From NCBI GenBank assembly GCA_963715815.1, contig OY970278.1, positions 868,001-932,000 on the forward strand: 64,000 bases of DNA. The letters run 5' to 3'. Shown piece after piece: positions 1 to 8,350 of the stretch. The notes under the pieces are model-generated. The model made no database searches. It had not been told where the DNA came from and saw only the letters and a program-made list of their open reading frames with translations. Both the position numbers and the translations under genes were made by a program. This DNA is from JAFAMS01 sp963715815. Lineage in GTDB: Bacteria; Vulcanimicrobiota; Vulcanimicrobiia; Vulcanimicrobiales; Vulcanimicrobiaceae. How positions within the stretch are numbered: the first letter of the stretch is position 1; each line of letters begins with the position of its first letter.

Positions 1-1
1 A

Positions 2-214
2 GACTCCGTCGTCCAGACATTGCTTGAACGCGGCTTCATTGAGGAAAGCGGACGTAAAGAAGTCCCTGGTCGCCCGATTCTTTACAAAACAACGCCCGAG
101 TTCTTGGAGGCCTTTGGCCTCCTTTCGCTGGACGAATTACCGAAGATCGACTTTGGGACCCAGGCGCCGGAGCTTTCTCTTCCGATCCGCAGTCCCGAAC
201 CTTCTACAATGTAG
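2..214 (+). CDS. scpB: Segregation and condensation protein B, C-terminal part
   Basis: Only the last 70 codons lie in the window; the gene starts upstream. The visible part contains the winged-helix end of ScpB: a leucine-rich stretch, then RGFIEESGRKE, then PGRPILYKTTPEFLEAFGL, which is the usual conserved signature, followed by a short divergent tail. ScpB binds ScpA and Smc to form the bacterial condensin-like complex that organises the chromosome. It is a housekeeping gene and is unrelated to the catabolic genes further right, so this edge is probably core chromosome. The TAG stop is 6 bases before the next start. Confidence 0.85.
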   Translation, partial: DSVVQTLLERGFIEESGRKEVPGRPILYKTTPEFLEAFGLLSLDELPKIDFGTQAPELSLPIRSPEPSTM

Positions 215-220
215 ACGCGC

Positions 221-957
221 ATGATCGAAACAAACAATCCGTTCGACCAGCTCGCGGCTGAGTACGATGTGTACCGCAGCGGGTATTCGCGTGCGCTTTA
301 CGATGTGCTCGAGGAATACGGATTCAAACCGGGCTGGAGCGTGCTCGACGTCGCATGCGGTACGGGTCTCGCGTCCGAGCCGCTTCTCAAACGCGGCGTG
401 AAGATCACCGGTGTTGACATATCCGAAGCGATGCTCGACAAAGCGCGCATTCGACTGAAGGAAGCACGGCTCGTCGCCGGCGATGCGGAGAAACTTCCGT
501 TTGGTGACGGCAGCTTCAACGCGTCGTATGCGCACAAGCGATTCACTGGATGGATCAGCCCCAAGCGCTCGCCGAGATGACACGCGTTGTCGTACCGAAT
601 GGCGGACGCGTCGCGATTTGGGTAAAGAAGATGGTGACGGACGAGCCACTTCGCGCGCTGCGCTCCGACGCCGCGAAGGCCGTCGGTCTCGAGCCGCCGG
701 CAGATATCCATGCTAAAGGCTTTCGGCCGTTCTACCAACACCCGTTCAATCAGCGCCATTTGCGCGTCGTTCCGCACGTCATCATGACCGACGTCGACAA
801 GTGGCTCGGTTACGAGCGTACGCGCGCGCGTAAGAGCCACTACGGCGCAAAGTTTGACGCCTATCTCGAGGCGCTCGAAAAAATCATGCGTGAGATGGCG
901 AACGGGAAACCGTTTCAGGTTCGCTACTCGCAGTTTCTGTACATCGGCGAGGTTTGA
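221..957 (+). pseudogene. Class I SAM-dependent methyltransferase, split by a frameshift
   Basis: The reading frame from 221 encodes a methyltransferase N-terminus with the SAM-binding glycine motif VLDVACGTGLASEPL and the acidic motif ITGVDISEAML, then runs out after about position 580. The C-terminal half continues in another frame, where AQAIHWMDQPQALAEMTRVV matches the next conserved motif of the type 11 family. One missing base near 523 would restore F-N-A-I-V-C-A-Q-A-I-H-W. The two parts together would give a protein of about 245 residues, normal for the family. This may be a sequencing or assembly error or a young pseudogene. The methyl acceptor is unknown. Confidence 0.75.
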
Positions 958-1817
958 GGCTCGGATTTCACGTCGGCGTCTCGCGTGGGTACGCGGAGAC
1001 GGTCGCGTACGCGAAACGCGTCGGCTGCACTGCAGTGCAGTTTTTCAGCGGGAACCCGAAGACGTACCGCGTCGCGCCGATCGACACTCCCGCGCTCGAG
1101 CGTTTCATCGAGCTGCGCCAAGAGAACGATCTCTCACCTGCGGTCATTCACACCTCGTACCTGATCAATCTCGCAAGCGAAGACGCAAACGCCGCCAAGA
1201 ACTCACTGCGTCTGCTCGAGAACGATTTGGCGTTCGCGGCCGTCGGCGAAGTTGCGTACGTCAACACGCATCTCGGCTCGTATGGTGAGGGCGATCGTAA
1301 AGCCGGATTCAATCGCGTTTGCAAGGCGCTCGAAAAAGCGCTTGCGGGAATCAAACCGGGCGTGATGCTCGTACTCGAAAATTCTGCGGGCGCGGGACAG
1401 CTCTGCGGCGGCACGCTGGAAGAGCTCGGTGAGTTCGTGCGTACGCTCGATCATCCGCAGCTCGGCGTGTGTCTCGATACAGCCCACTCGTGGGCGGCCG
1501 GCTACGCGATCAATACGAAGGACGGCGTCGATCAGTTTTTCGCGCAAGCCGATAGCGAGATCGGAATGGACCGGATCCCGATGTTCCACTTCAACGATAC
1601 GCAGATTCCGCTGGGCGGTCATCGCGACCGGCATTGGCACATCGGCGAAGGGAACATCGGCTTCGAAGGCTTTCGCGCCTTGCTAATGCACCCCGAAGTC
1701 CGTCAAAAAACCGCGATTCTCGAAACGCCCGGTGAAGAAGCCGACGACGTCCGCAACATGCAAACCATCCAAGCCATCCTAAAGGGCGCCACGTTGTCAG
1801 GTAGAGCGAAGTCGTGA
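954..1817 (+). CDS. nfo: Endonuclease IV (AP endonuclease)
   Basis: The 287-residue TIM-barrel protein has the typical length of endonuclease IV, a DNA repair enzyme that cleaves at abasic sites using a three-zinc centre. Visible metal-ligand motifs include NTHLGS, LENSAGAG, LDTAHSWAAGY, FHFNDT and HRDRHWHIGEG, plus the late ETPGEE. The best start is TTG at 954, overlapping the preceding stop, because it gives the standard N-terminus M-R-L-G-F-H-V-G-V-S. The last seven codons are encoded by a copy of a dispersed repeat, so the native C-terminus may have been altered. Confidence 0.93.
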   Translation: MRLGFHVGVSRGYAETVAYAKRVGCTAVQFFSGNPKTYRVAPIDTPALERFIELRQENDLSPAVIHTSYLINLASEDANAAKNSLRLLENDLAFAAVGEVAYVNTHLGSYGEGDRKAGFNRVCKALEKALAGIKPGVMLVLENSAGAGQLCGGTLEELGEFVRTLDHPQLGVCLDTAHSWAAGYAINTKDGVDQFFAQADSEIGMDRIPMFHFNDTQIPLGGHRDRHWHIGEGNIGFEGFRALLMHPEVRQKTAILETPGEEADDVRNMQTIQAILKGATLSGRAKS

Positions 1818-1849
1818 CCTTGTCGTGTGGAGCGAAGTCGAGGGACAGC
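1794..1849 (+). repeat. Two tandem degenerate copies of the GAAGTCGAGGGA intergenic repeat
   Basis: Two similar units follow each other, each with an AGCGAAGTCG core (first about 1794-1818, second about 1820-1848, ending GAGGGACA). The second matches the end of the copy at 63241-63286. The first unit forms the 3' end of the endonuclease IV gene. Confidence 0.6.
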
Positions 1850-1874
1850 GACAATCGCCACGAAGTGCGCTGAA

Positions 1875-3197
1875 ATGCTAAATCGGCGAGTTTTCATTAG
1901 CGCAGTTGCTTCTGCCGTGGCGGTGACCGGCGCGCCCGCATTCTCCGCGGAAGAGAAGCTTACGATTGGCTTGGGCGGCGCCGGCCCAAGCCGCTTTCAT
2001 CCGTCGTTCGTCAAAGACGTCGGCTTACTCACCGATCTCAACAATACGAATCAAGGCGCACCGTATTGGAATCTTGATACGTACATAACGCCGGTCTCGG
2101 AATTCTATATCCGCAACGCGTTTCCGACGCCGCGTCCCGAGCTCGACAGCCGTGTCGATCCGCGCTTCTGGAAGCTCCAGATTCACGGCGATGCGGTCGA
2201 ACGTGAGATGACGATCACGTACGAAGATCTGCTCAAGATGCCGTCGCGTTCGATGATGAGCGTGATGCAGTGTACCGGAAACGGGCGCACGCTCTTTTGG
2301 GAGCAGGAAGACATGCTGAGCGATCCCACCAAGGTCACGGGTAACGGATGGGGACTTGGCGGCGTCGGCATGGGCGAATGGGAATTCGTTCCGATGAGCT
2401 ACATCCTCGATCTCGTCGGACTCAAACCGAATGCGAAAGCGTGTTTGTTTTGGTCGGGCGTCGACGGCAAAGCACCGAACACGGCATCGGACACCGGAAG
2501 ACCGATCCCGGCGAGCGAGCTGCACGACCGTCCCAACGAGATCGGTCTCGCGTTCAAGCTCAATGGTATGCCATTGCCTGCGGATCACGGCGCACCGGTG
2601 CGCGCCTTCGTTCCCGGATGGTGCGGCGGTGCATCGACAAAATGGCTTACCGAGATCAAAATTGCATCGCACGATTTTTGGGTGCGGCTCAACACGACAG
2701 ATCACACTTTGATCGGCCCCGATTATCCGCCGCCTGTCGCGGCCGCGAATGACGAGTTCCGTTTCATACGTCCGGATCAGCTTCTCGGTCAGCCGGTGAC
2801 CTGGCAGATGGCGCGCTCGATGCTCGTCGTGCCGCTGACGTTGCGCAACTCGCCGGATCTACCGGCAAACTATCCGCTCGCACGCGGAGAAAAGCCGGTC
2901 ATGAAAGCCGGACCGCAAACTCTGCGTGGGTATGCATGGGCGCCAAACGCCGGCGTACGTCAGGTCGACGTTCGCGTCAACGGCGGAAGCTGGCAGTCGA
3001 CACGCTTGATCGACGTTCAGCCGAATCGCTACAGCTGGACCCGATTCGAGTTTGCGTTCAATCCCGGGCCGGGCGACTATGTCATCGAAACGCGTGCGAC
3101 CGATCGCAAAGGCATTCCGCAGCCCGCGACCGTCCCGTACAACAAAGGCGGCTACAACTTCTTCGCGATTCCGAAGTTCGACATGCGCTTCACCTGA
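1875..3197 (+). CDS. Sulfite oxidase-family molybdopterin oxidoreductase (SoxC/SorA-like)
   Basis: The 440-residue protein starts with a twin-arginine export signal (M-L-N-R-R-V-F-I-S then a hydrophobic stretch to A-F-S-A), so it should fold with molybdopterin in the cytoplasm and act in the periplasm. The start at 1875 was chosen because the signal begins there; upstream codons lie in repeat DNA. The Mo-coordinating cysteine is in VMQCTGNGR. The C-terminal third is the Mo-co dimerisation domain (FVPGWCGGASTKWL, then RGYAWAPNAGVRQVDVRVNG). Sulfite dehydrogenases of this family oxidise sulfite to sulfate and usually need a cytochrome partner, which is not seen here. Sulfite would be the product of the Xsc reaction encoded at 53 kb, but that link is inference. 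Confidence 0.85.
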   Translation: MLNRRVFISAVASAVAVTGAPAFSAEEKLTIGLGGAGPSRFHPSFVKDVGLLTDLNNTNQGAPYWNLDTYITPVSEFYIRNAFPTPRPELDSRVDPRFWKLQIHGDAVEREMTITYEDLLKMPSRSMMSVMQCTGNGRTLFWEQEDMLSDPTKVTGNGWGLGGVGMGEWEFVPMSYILDLVGLKPNAKACLFWSGVDGKAPNTASDTGRPIPASELHDRPNEIGLAFKLNGMPLPADHGAPVRAFVPGWCGGASTKWLTEIKIASHDFWVRLNTTDHTLIGPDYPPPVAAANDEFRFIRPDQLLGQPVTWQMARSMLVVPLTLRNSPDLPANYPLARGEKPVMKAGPQTLRGYAWAPNAGVRQVDVRVNGGSWQSTRLIDVQPNRYSWTRFEFAFNPGPGDYVIETRATDRKGIPQPATVPYNKGGYNFFAIPKFDMRFT

Positions 3198-3201
3198 GTA
3201 C

Positions 3202-4283
3202 ATGCGCATCTCGATCAATCGCGATTTGCCGCTTCGGCGAGGAGCCGAATAAGGGCCACAATCGCTGGCATCCGGACATTCCGCCGATTGCGACGGTACA
3301 GCCGGGTGACAGCGTCGCGATCGAGACGCGCGACGCGCTCAACGGTCAAGTCAAGCCTGGGATGATCGGCGCCGACATCGAGCGCTTTGCCGTGAATGTC
3401 GCGCACCCGCTCACGGGACCACTCCGAATCGACGGCGCGAAACCCGGCGATCTGCTCGCCGTGCACATCGAGAAAATCGAGCCGCAGCCGCGCGGCTACA
3501 CGAGCTTCCGCGGACCCGATTTCGGATTCTTGCGCGACGTCTTCAACTACAAGTATCTCGTGCACTGGGAGATCGAGGGCGAGCTTGCGCGCTCGCCGCA
3601 GATTCCGGGCGTCGCAATTCCCGGCGCGCCGTTCATGGGCGTGATGGGCGTTGCGCCCTCGCACGAGCTGATGAAGACGATCGTCGCGCGCGAAGCCGAG
3701 CTAGCTACCAAAGGTCATCTCGTCGCGCCGCCCGACAAACGCGGCGCTGTCCCCGCAACGGAGCCGCTCGCAAGCACGGCGCTGCGCACGATTCCGCCGC
3801 GCGAAAACGGCGGGAATCTCGACGTCAAACAGCTCGTTGCGGGAACGACGCTCTTTCTGCCCGTGTTTGTCGAGGGCGCGAACTTTTCGACCGGTGATGC
3901 GCACTTTGCGCAAGGCGACGGGGAATCGTGCGGCACGGCTGTCGAAATGGCCGCGACGTTGCACGCGCGCTTCGAGGTGCTGAGCGGCGAGGCGGCGCGC
4001 CGCGGACAGACGGAACCCTCATATGCCGGTACCTACACGTACGACGCCGCGCGTATATCCGGGAAAGCACTATTATGCGACAACCGGTTCGGCCGAGACG
4101 ATGGAGCTTGCCGCGCGCAAAGCCTTGCTTGCGATGATCGACTACATCGTCGACGCACGCGGCTACACACGCGACCAGGCTTACTGCATCTGCAGCGTCG
4201 CCGTCGATCTGCAGCTCAGCCAGATCGTCGACATGCCGAACTACACGATCTCAGCGCTTCTGCCGTTCGAAATCTTCGAATAA
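3202..4283 (+). pseudogene. Acetamidase/formamidase (FmdA family) with two frameshifts
   Basis: The middle of the gene is clearly a FmdA/AmdA amidase: GHNRWHPDIPPIATVQPGD, then a long conserved core including FSTGDAHFAQGDGE and CGTAVEM. Two frame changes are needed to read it through. Near 3230 the start M-R-I-S-I-N-R-D-L-P-L moves into E-E-P-N-K-G-H-N-R-W. Near 4045 the core moves into the C-terminus V-Y-P-G-K-H-Y-Y-A-T-T-G, which ends at TAA 4281-4283. With both corrected the product would be about 360 residues, somewhat shorter than typical. Such enzymes hydrolyse short-chain amides to ammonia and the acid. As written, the gene would not make a full protein. Confidence 0.8.
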
Positions 4284-4681
4284 TGCCGGGCTACTCCGGG
4301 ACGCCACTCCCGAAGAAGCTCGGCATAAAACCCGGCACACGAATCGCGTTGCCCGGCATCGACAAAGACCTGCGCGCCGAGCTGGCCGGCGCGATCGCGG
4401 AATGCAAATCAGCAAAAACAAAACCACTCGATTTCGTCTTGCTCTTTTCGAATTCGCAAAAGAAGCTGCCGATGGATTTTGCTGCTTGGGCGAAGCTGCT
4501 CGCACCCGCCGGCATGCTGTGGGTGGCGTGGCCGAAGAAGACGTCGGGGATGAAGACCGATCTCAATGAAAACATCGTCCGCGATAGTGGCCTCGCAGCG
4601 GGTCTCGTCGACGTGAAAGTTTGTGCGATCAGCGAAATCTGGAGCGGGCTTAAGTTCGTGCGGCGACTGAAAGACCGCTGA
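4283..4681 (+). CDS. DUF3052 family protein
   Basis: This 132-residue protein starts at an ATG that shares its A with the formamidase stop (TAATG). It contains the DUF3052 pattern: GYSGTPLPKKLGIKPG near the start, then a Rossmann-like core with DFVLLFSNSQKKL, and the closing WSGLKFVRRLKDR. Members resemble SAM-dependent methyltransferase folds but have no established function. Its 3' end overlaps by 32 bases the 3' end of the transporter on the other strand. Confidence 0.8.
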   Translation: MPGYSGTPLPKKLGIKPGTRIALPGIDKDLRAELAGAIAECKSAKTKPLDFVLLFSNSQKKLPMDFAAWAKLLAPAGMLWVAWPKKTSGMKTDLNENIVRDSGLAAGLVDVKVCAISEIWSGLKFVRRLKDR

Positions 4682-5859
4682 GCAGCTGCCGCGCGAAAAT
4701 TCCCGGAATAATGCCGACAGCCACGATGACCGCCAAAACGTCCCATGCGTAGGAGAAACCGTTGCGATCGACGAGCGCGCCGAAGATCGGCGGAATGAAC
4801 GCCCCGACGATATAGATCACTGTAAGCGATGCGCCAAGCGCGCTCCCCGCATGCCGGTAACCGCCGATTTCTGCCTGCGCGGCTGCCCAAAGACCGTTCC
4901 ACGCTGCCGCCGAAAATCCAAGCGCGCCGGCCAAAGAAAAATAACAACGCAGAATCGGGACCCGAGTGCGCAAGCCACCACAAAACGCCGAGCGTCATCA
5001 CCGAGATGATCAGCATCGGGATGATGCGATCGCCGCTGAAAAACATGATCGCTCACCGAGCCCCACGCAAGCCGGCCGAGGATCGCGCCGATTTGGAAGA
5101 TCGCCATGGCCTCGATCGCAACGCTCAGCGGCGCATGCTTCTGCGTGATCAGTGCGATCGCAAGAAATCCAACGGCCGTGTATTGTACCGCGACGAGTGA
5201 AGCGCAGAGCAAATTCAAACAGATGCTGCTCGGACTCGACGCGACGGTTACGAGGCCGCGCAACACTTCGCGAAAGCGAATGCGTCCCTGACCGTCATTC
5301 CCGGGCGGGCTTGAATAACCGCGGATGCAGACGACCGCAACGACGATGCAGATGATTCCTGAAACCGCGAGTGCGGCTTGATATCCAAAGCGGTATCCGA
5401 CGGCCGGTAAAAGCAACGAACCGACGACGCCGCCAAGCGGAACGCCCGTCTGCCGGATGCCCATCGCAAACCCGCGATCGCGCGTGAACCATTGCAAATC
5501 GCGCGTCCACCGGACGGCGCCGACGTCGCGTACGCCATGCCGAACAACGCCAGCCATATGAGCAGCCACATCAAGTTCGGAACGCTCGCGGCACCGAGCA
5601 GCGCGATGCCCATCGCAATGCCGCTCCACAAGAGCACTTTGCGCTCGCCGAAATAGTCGACGGCGAGACCGGCGATCGCCGCGAACGCCGCTGCGCCGAT
5701 CGAAATCGCGGCGACGACCCAACCGAGATGCTGATGATCCAAGTTCAAGCTGCGCGCGATCAGCGGTTGAATAGCGCCAATGCCTTGCTGTAAGAGCGAA
5801 GCCGACGTCTGCAGGATGACCGTGATCGTGAGGATGACGTAGCGCGCCGGAACTCTCAC
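4650..5859 (-). pseudogene. MFS transporter interrupted by about three frameshifts
   Basis: Four overlapping reading-frame pieces on the minus strand make one 12-helix major facilitator protein of about 400 residues. The N-terminal piece (5859 to about 5510) includes ASLLQQGIGAIQPLIARSL and the A-like loop DYFGERKVLLWSG. The second (to about 5045) includes GFAMGIRQTGVPLGGVVGSLLLP, the third (to about 4960) MFFSGDRIIPMLIISVMTLG, and the last (to 4650) GALVDRNGFSYAWDVLAV. The order and topology fit an oxalate/formate or cyanate-type antiporter, but the substrate cannot be assigned. Either sequence quality is poor here or the gene is decaying. Confidence 0.75.
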
Positions 5860-5914
5860 TGCGCCTCACTCTGCCACTAAAAAGGGGGCTTGCGCAACGA
5901 CAAATGCTCTGCTA

Positions 5915-5941
5915 GCATTCGTCAGGACGCATGACGAATGC
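5915..5941. promoter_or_regulatory. Perfect palindromic operator before the mutase operon
   Basis: Ten-base arms GCATTCGTCA (5915-5924) and TGACGAATGC (5932-5941) flank a 7-base spacer. The same half-sites at the same spacing recur at 19896-19918 and 35211-35233. The site is 25 bases upstream of the mutase E1 start. It is a plausible MarR operator, given the MarR gene inside this operon; that assignment is inference. Confidence 0.7.
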
Positions 5942-5966
5942 GTCGCTGCTGTCCTGAGGGGGAGCT

Positions 5967-7445
5967 ATGCAGACAGCTTACGCCGTTCGCTTCAAACGCT
6001 GGGACTGGGACTACTTTCTCCGCGAGCGCAAGAGCGTGCTCGAGCTTTGGCCGACGGGTGCCGAGATCGCGTCGGAAGACGCGCTTGCGCGCGCCGTCGA
6101 GTATCACAAGCAGCAGCCCTGGTACAAGTTCGCATCGCTGCGCAACGCCAAGGCCGAGGAAGAAGAGCGCATCCAGATCACGCCGCAAGTCGGCCACGCT
6201 CTCGTCGATCACACGATAAAGCACATTCAGTGCTCGGAAGATCTCAAACCCGATCGCTGGTACGTGCTTACGGATACGTACAGCCGCAAGAACCTGTTCG
6301 ATAAGGCGCAGGACGCCGTCGAGCGTTCGAAGCGCGACGGATTCTCGTATCTGAACGGCTATCCGCCCGCGATACACGGTGTTGCCGGCGCACGCGCAAT
6401 CAACGAATCGACGAAAGCCGCGGTCGGCACCGACAACAACGACGAGGACGCGCGCTTCAATTGGGAGATCTTGCTGGCCGGCGGTTTCACGTGGGGCACG
6501 ATCAAGAGTGTCGAGCAGCTGCTCCAGCACTCGCGCGACTATCCGATTGACAAGATGATCCACAACCAGCAATACATGGACCGGCTCTCGGCGTTCTTCA
6601 CGGAGAACGGCGTTCCGATCTTACGCCGCGCATCGGCGAACTTACCGGGTTGGGATTCGCTCGGATTCAAAGTGCTCGTCTCGCTGATCGAAGTGCTGTT
6701 GGCTGCCGAACAAGGCCTCAAGTACATCGATTTGAGTCTCGGCATCGGGATGAATCTCGTGCAAGACGTCGCCGCGATTCATACACTCAAAAAACTCGCG
6801 CGCGAATATCTCGACAAGGCGGGCCACAAGGACGTCAAAATTTATTCTTGGACGTACTTCTTCTTGGGCGATTGGCCGCTGGCACGCGGTCAGATGAACG
6901 CGCAGCTCGCATGGAACGCAGCCGTTTCGGCGCTCGGAGGATGCAACGGCATGTTCATCAAGTCGCCGGATGAATCGACGACGACGCCGACTGGACCTGG
7001 TTTCCGCGAAGCTGTCGAGCTCTGCGGGCAAATCGCGCGGCTCATCGCGGGTCAGCGTTTGCCGGAAGGCGACGAGGTCAAGCTCGAACGTGAGATGCTC
7101 GAGCTGGAAGTCCGCACGTCACTCGATACGCTGCTCACGATGGGCGACGGCGATCTCGCGCTCGGTTCGTGCTACGGCATTGAGAGCGGCGTGCTCGACA
7201 CGATGTTCTCGCCATACCGCAAGCTGCGCGGCAAAGTAAAGGTCGTGCGCGACAAGCGCGGGGCGCTGCGCTATTTGGATCACGGCGACATCCCGCTGCC
7301 CCAGGTGGTCATCGACTATCACCGTTCGCGCATCGCGGAGCGTTCGACGAAAGAAGGCAAGGAAGCCGATCTCAGTTGGATCATTCGAGAAGCAACCTGG
7401 GCGTCGCGGCCACTATCAGAAGAAGCCGCGGAACGGAGTTACTAA
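5967..7445 (+). CDS. Glutamate mutase E-like subunit, divergent (mutase E1)
   Basis: This 492-residue protein aligns without gaps through the substrate region to the catalytic E subunit of adenosylcobalamin-dependent glutamate (methylaspartate) mutase, a TIM barrel that works with a small B12-binding S subunit encoded next. Against Clostridium cochlearium GlmE (numbering from memory), the cofactor-contact residues are kept: K332 (K326) and E336 (E330) in IKSPDES. Most of the glutamate pocket is changed: R66 to Q74, R149 to D156, E171 to T178, Y177 to Q184 and Y181 to H188; R100 is kept (R107). The chemistry is therefore probably a radical carbon-skeleton rearrangement of a substrate other than glutamate. 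AGGGGGA lies before the ATG. It is the first gene of the long operon. Confidence 0.8.
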   Translation: MQTAYAVRFKRWDWDYFLRERKSVLELWPTGAEIASEDALARAVEYHKQQPWYKFASLRNAKAEEEERIQITPQVGHALVDHTIKHIQCSEDLKPDRWYVLTDTYSRKNLFDKAQDAVERSKRDGFSYLNGYPPAIHGVAGARAINESTKAAVGTDNNDEDARFNWEILLAGGFTWGTIKSVEQLLQHSRDYPIDKMIHNQQYMDRLSAFFTENGVPILRRASANLPGWDSLGFKVLVSLIEVLLAAEQGLKYIDLSLGIGMNLVQDVAAIHTLKKLAREYLDKAGHKDVKIYSWTYFFLGDWPLARGQMNAQLAWNAAVSALGGCNGMFIKSPDESTTTPTGPGFREAVELCGQIARLIAGQRLPEGDEVKLEREMLELEVRTSLDTLLTMGDGDLALGSCYGIESGVLDTMFSPYRKLRGKVKVVRDKRGALRYLDHGDIPLPQVVIDYHRSRIAERSTKEGKEADLSWIIREATWASRPLSEEAAERSY

Positions 7446-7871
7446 ATGGAATCGCGCCCTCGCGTCGTGCTGGGAACGATTGGGCACGACGCGCACATCG
7501 TCGGCAGCTCGGTGTTGCGCTACGCGCTCGAAGGCGCCGGTCTCGAGCCGGTCTTTCTCGGCGCGCTCGTGCAGCCGCAAGAGTTCATCGATGCCGCCAA
7601 AGAAACGGCGGCTTCCGCGATTTGGGTCTCCTCGCTCTACGGCATGGGCCGCATCGATTGCGAAGGCTTTCGCGAGAAGTGCATCGAGGCCGGCATGGAT
7701 GACATCATCCTTTATATCGGTGGGATTCTCGTAACCGATCCCGAGCAGTGGGAAGAAACCGAAAAGCTCTTCAAATCGTTTGGTTTCAATCGCGTTTATC
7801 CGCCGCAAACAAAACCCGAGACCGCGCTCGCCGATCTACGCAATGACCTCGGCCTCGAGGCTAAGGCGTGA
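7446..7871 (+). CDS. B12-binding mutase small subunit (GlmS-like, S1)
   Basis: This 141-residue protein is a Rossmann-like B12-binding domain. It carries the base-off/His-on motif D15-x-H17-x-x-G20 (GHDAHIVG), then S-S-L-Y-G and Y-I-G-G that surround the lower ligand and nucleotide tail of cobalamin. It is directly adjacent to E1 and should be its partner, holding adenosylcobalamin at the subunit interface. It resembles the second S subunit at 16551 but is clearly a separate paralog. Length is normal for GlmS. Confidence 0.87.
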   Translation: MESRPRVVLGTIGHDAHIVGSSVLRYALEGAGLEPVFLGALVQPQEFIDAAKETAASAIWVSSLYGMGRIDCEGFREKCIEAGMDDIILYIGGILVTDPEQWEETEKLFKSFGFNRVYPPQTKPETALADLRNDLGLEAKA

Positions 7872-8350
7872 TCGCAATCCGCAAATCGGTCGAGGCAGAA
7901 CGCGTGGCCGCGCTCGAAGCCGAGCGCTCCGGGAATATTCGTCAATTGCTTCTCGGCGCGTCACGCGCACTGAACCGCCTTGTGGTCGCGGCGCTCCAGA
8001 AGCGCGGGCACAAAAAATTTCGCTCGACACATCTCAGCCTGACGTCCAACATCGATCTCCACGGTACGCGCCTCAATGTCTTGGCGGCGCGCGCAAATAT
8101 GACAAAGCAAGCGATGTGGGAACTTGCGAACGATCTTGAAAAATGCGGCTACGTCAAGCGCCGCATCGACGAGAACGACCGCCGCAACCGGATCATTGCA
8201 TTCACGGATGCGGGTTGGAAGCTGAAGATGGACAACATCGAGGTCTTTCGTGAAATCGAAGCCGAGCTTCAAGGCAATGTCGGAAAAACTCCATACGAAG
8301 CGCTGCGCGGCACGCTGCGCGCGATCGCAGACTTAGGAGAAGAAGAATAA
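7868..8350 (+). CDS. MarR family transcriptional regulator
   Basis: The 160-residue protein starts at a GTG overlapping the previous stop. It has a winged helix with LNVLAARANMTKQAMWELANDLEKCGYVKRRIDENDRRNRIIAFTDAGW, in which the D-x-R-x-x-R wing is typical of MarR proteins. It is closely similar to the MarR at 43694-44185 (shared R-G-H-K-K-F, G-T-R-L-N-V-L-A, M-T-K-Q-A-M-W). Its position inside the mutase operon suggests it senses the substrate or a CoA intermediate. The palindrome at 5915-5941 and its copies are good operator candidates. Confidence 0.88.
   Translation: MIAIRKSVEAERVAALEAERSGNIRQLLLGASRALNRLVVAALQKRGHKKFRSTHLSLTSNIDLHGTRLNVLAARANMTKQAMWELANDLEKCGYVKRRIDENDRRNRIIAFTDAGWKLKMDNIEVFREIEAELQGNVGKTPYEALRGTLRAIADLGEEE

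Noticed and set aside
523..580. TGA-type read-through as the cause of the split methyltransferase
   Set aside because: The two halves are in different frames, so an indel is needed; selenocysteine cannot explain it.
2936..4681. A single 581-residue protein spanning formamidase and DUF3052
   Set aside because: It arises from the frameshifts. The real genes are a broken formamidase and a separate DUF3052 gene starting at 4283.
5870..5966. Cobalamin riboswitch before the B12 mutase operon
   Set aside because: The gap is only about 97 bases and is occupied by the palindromic operator; no B12-box or long structured leader is visible.
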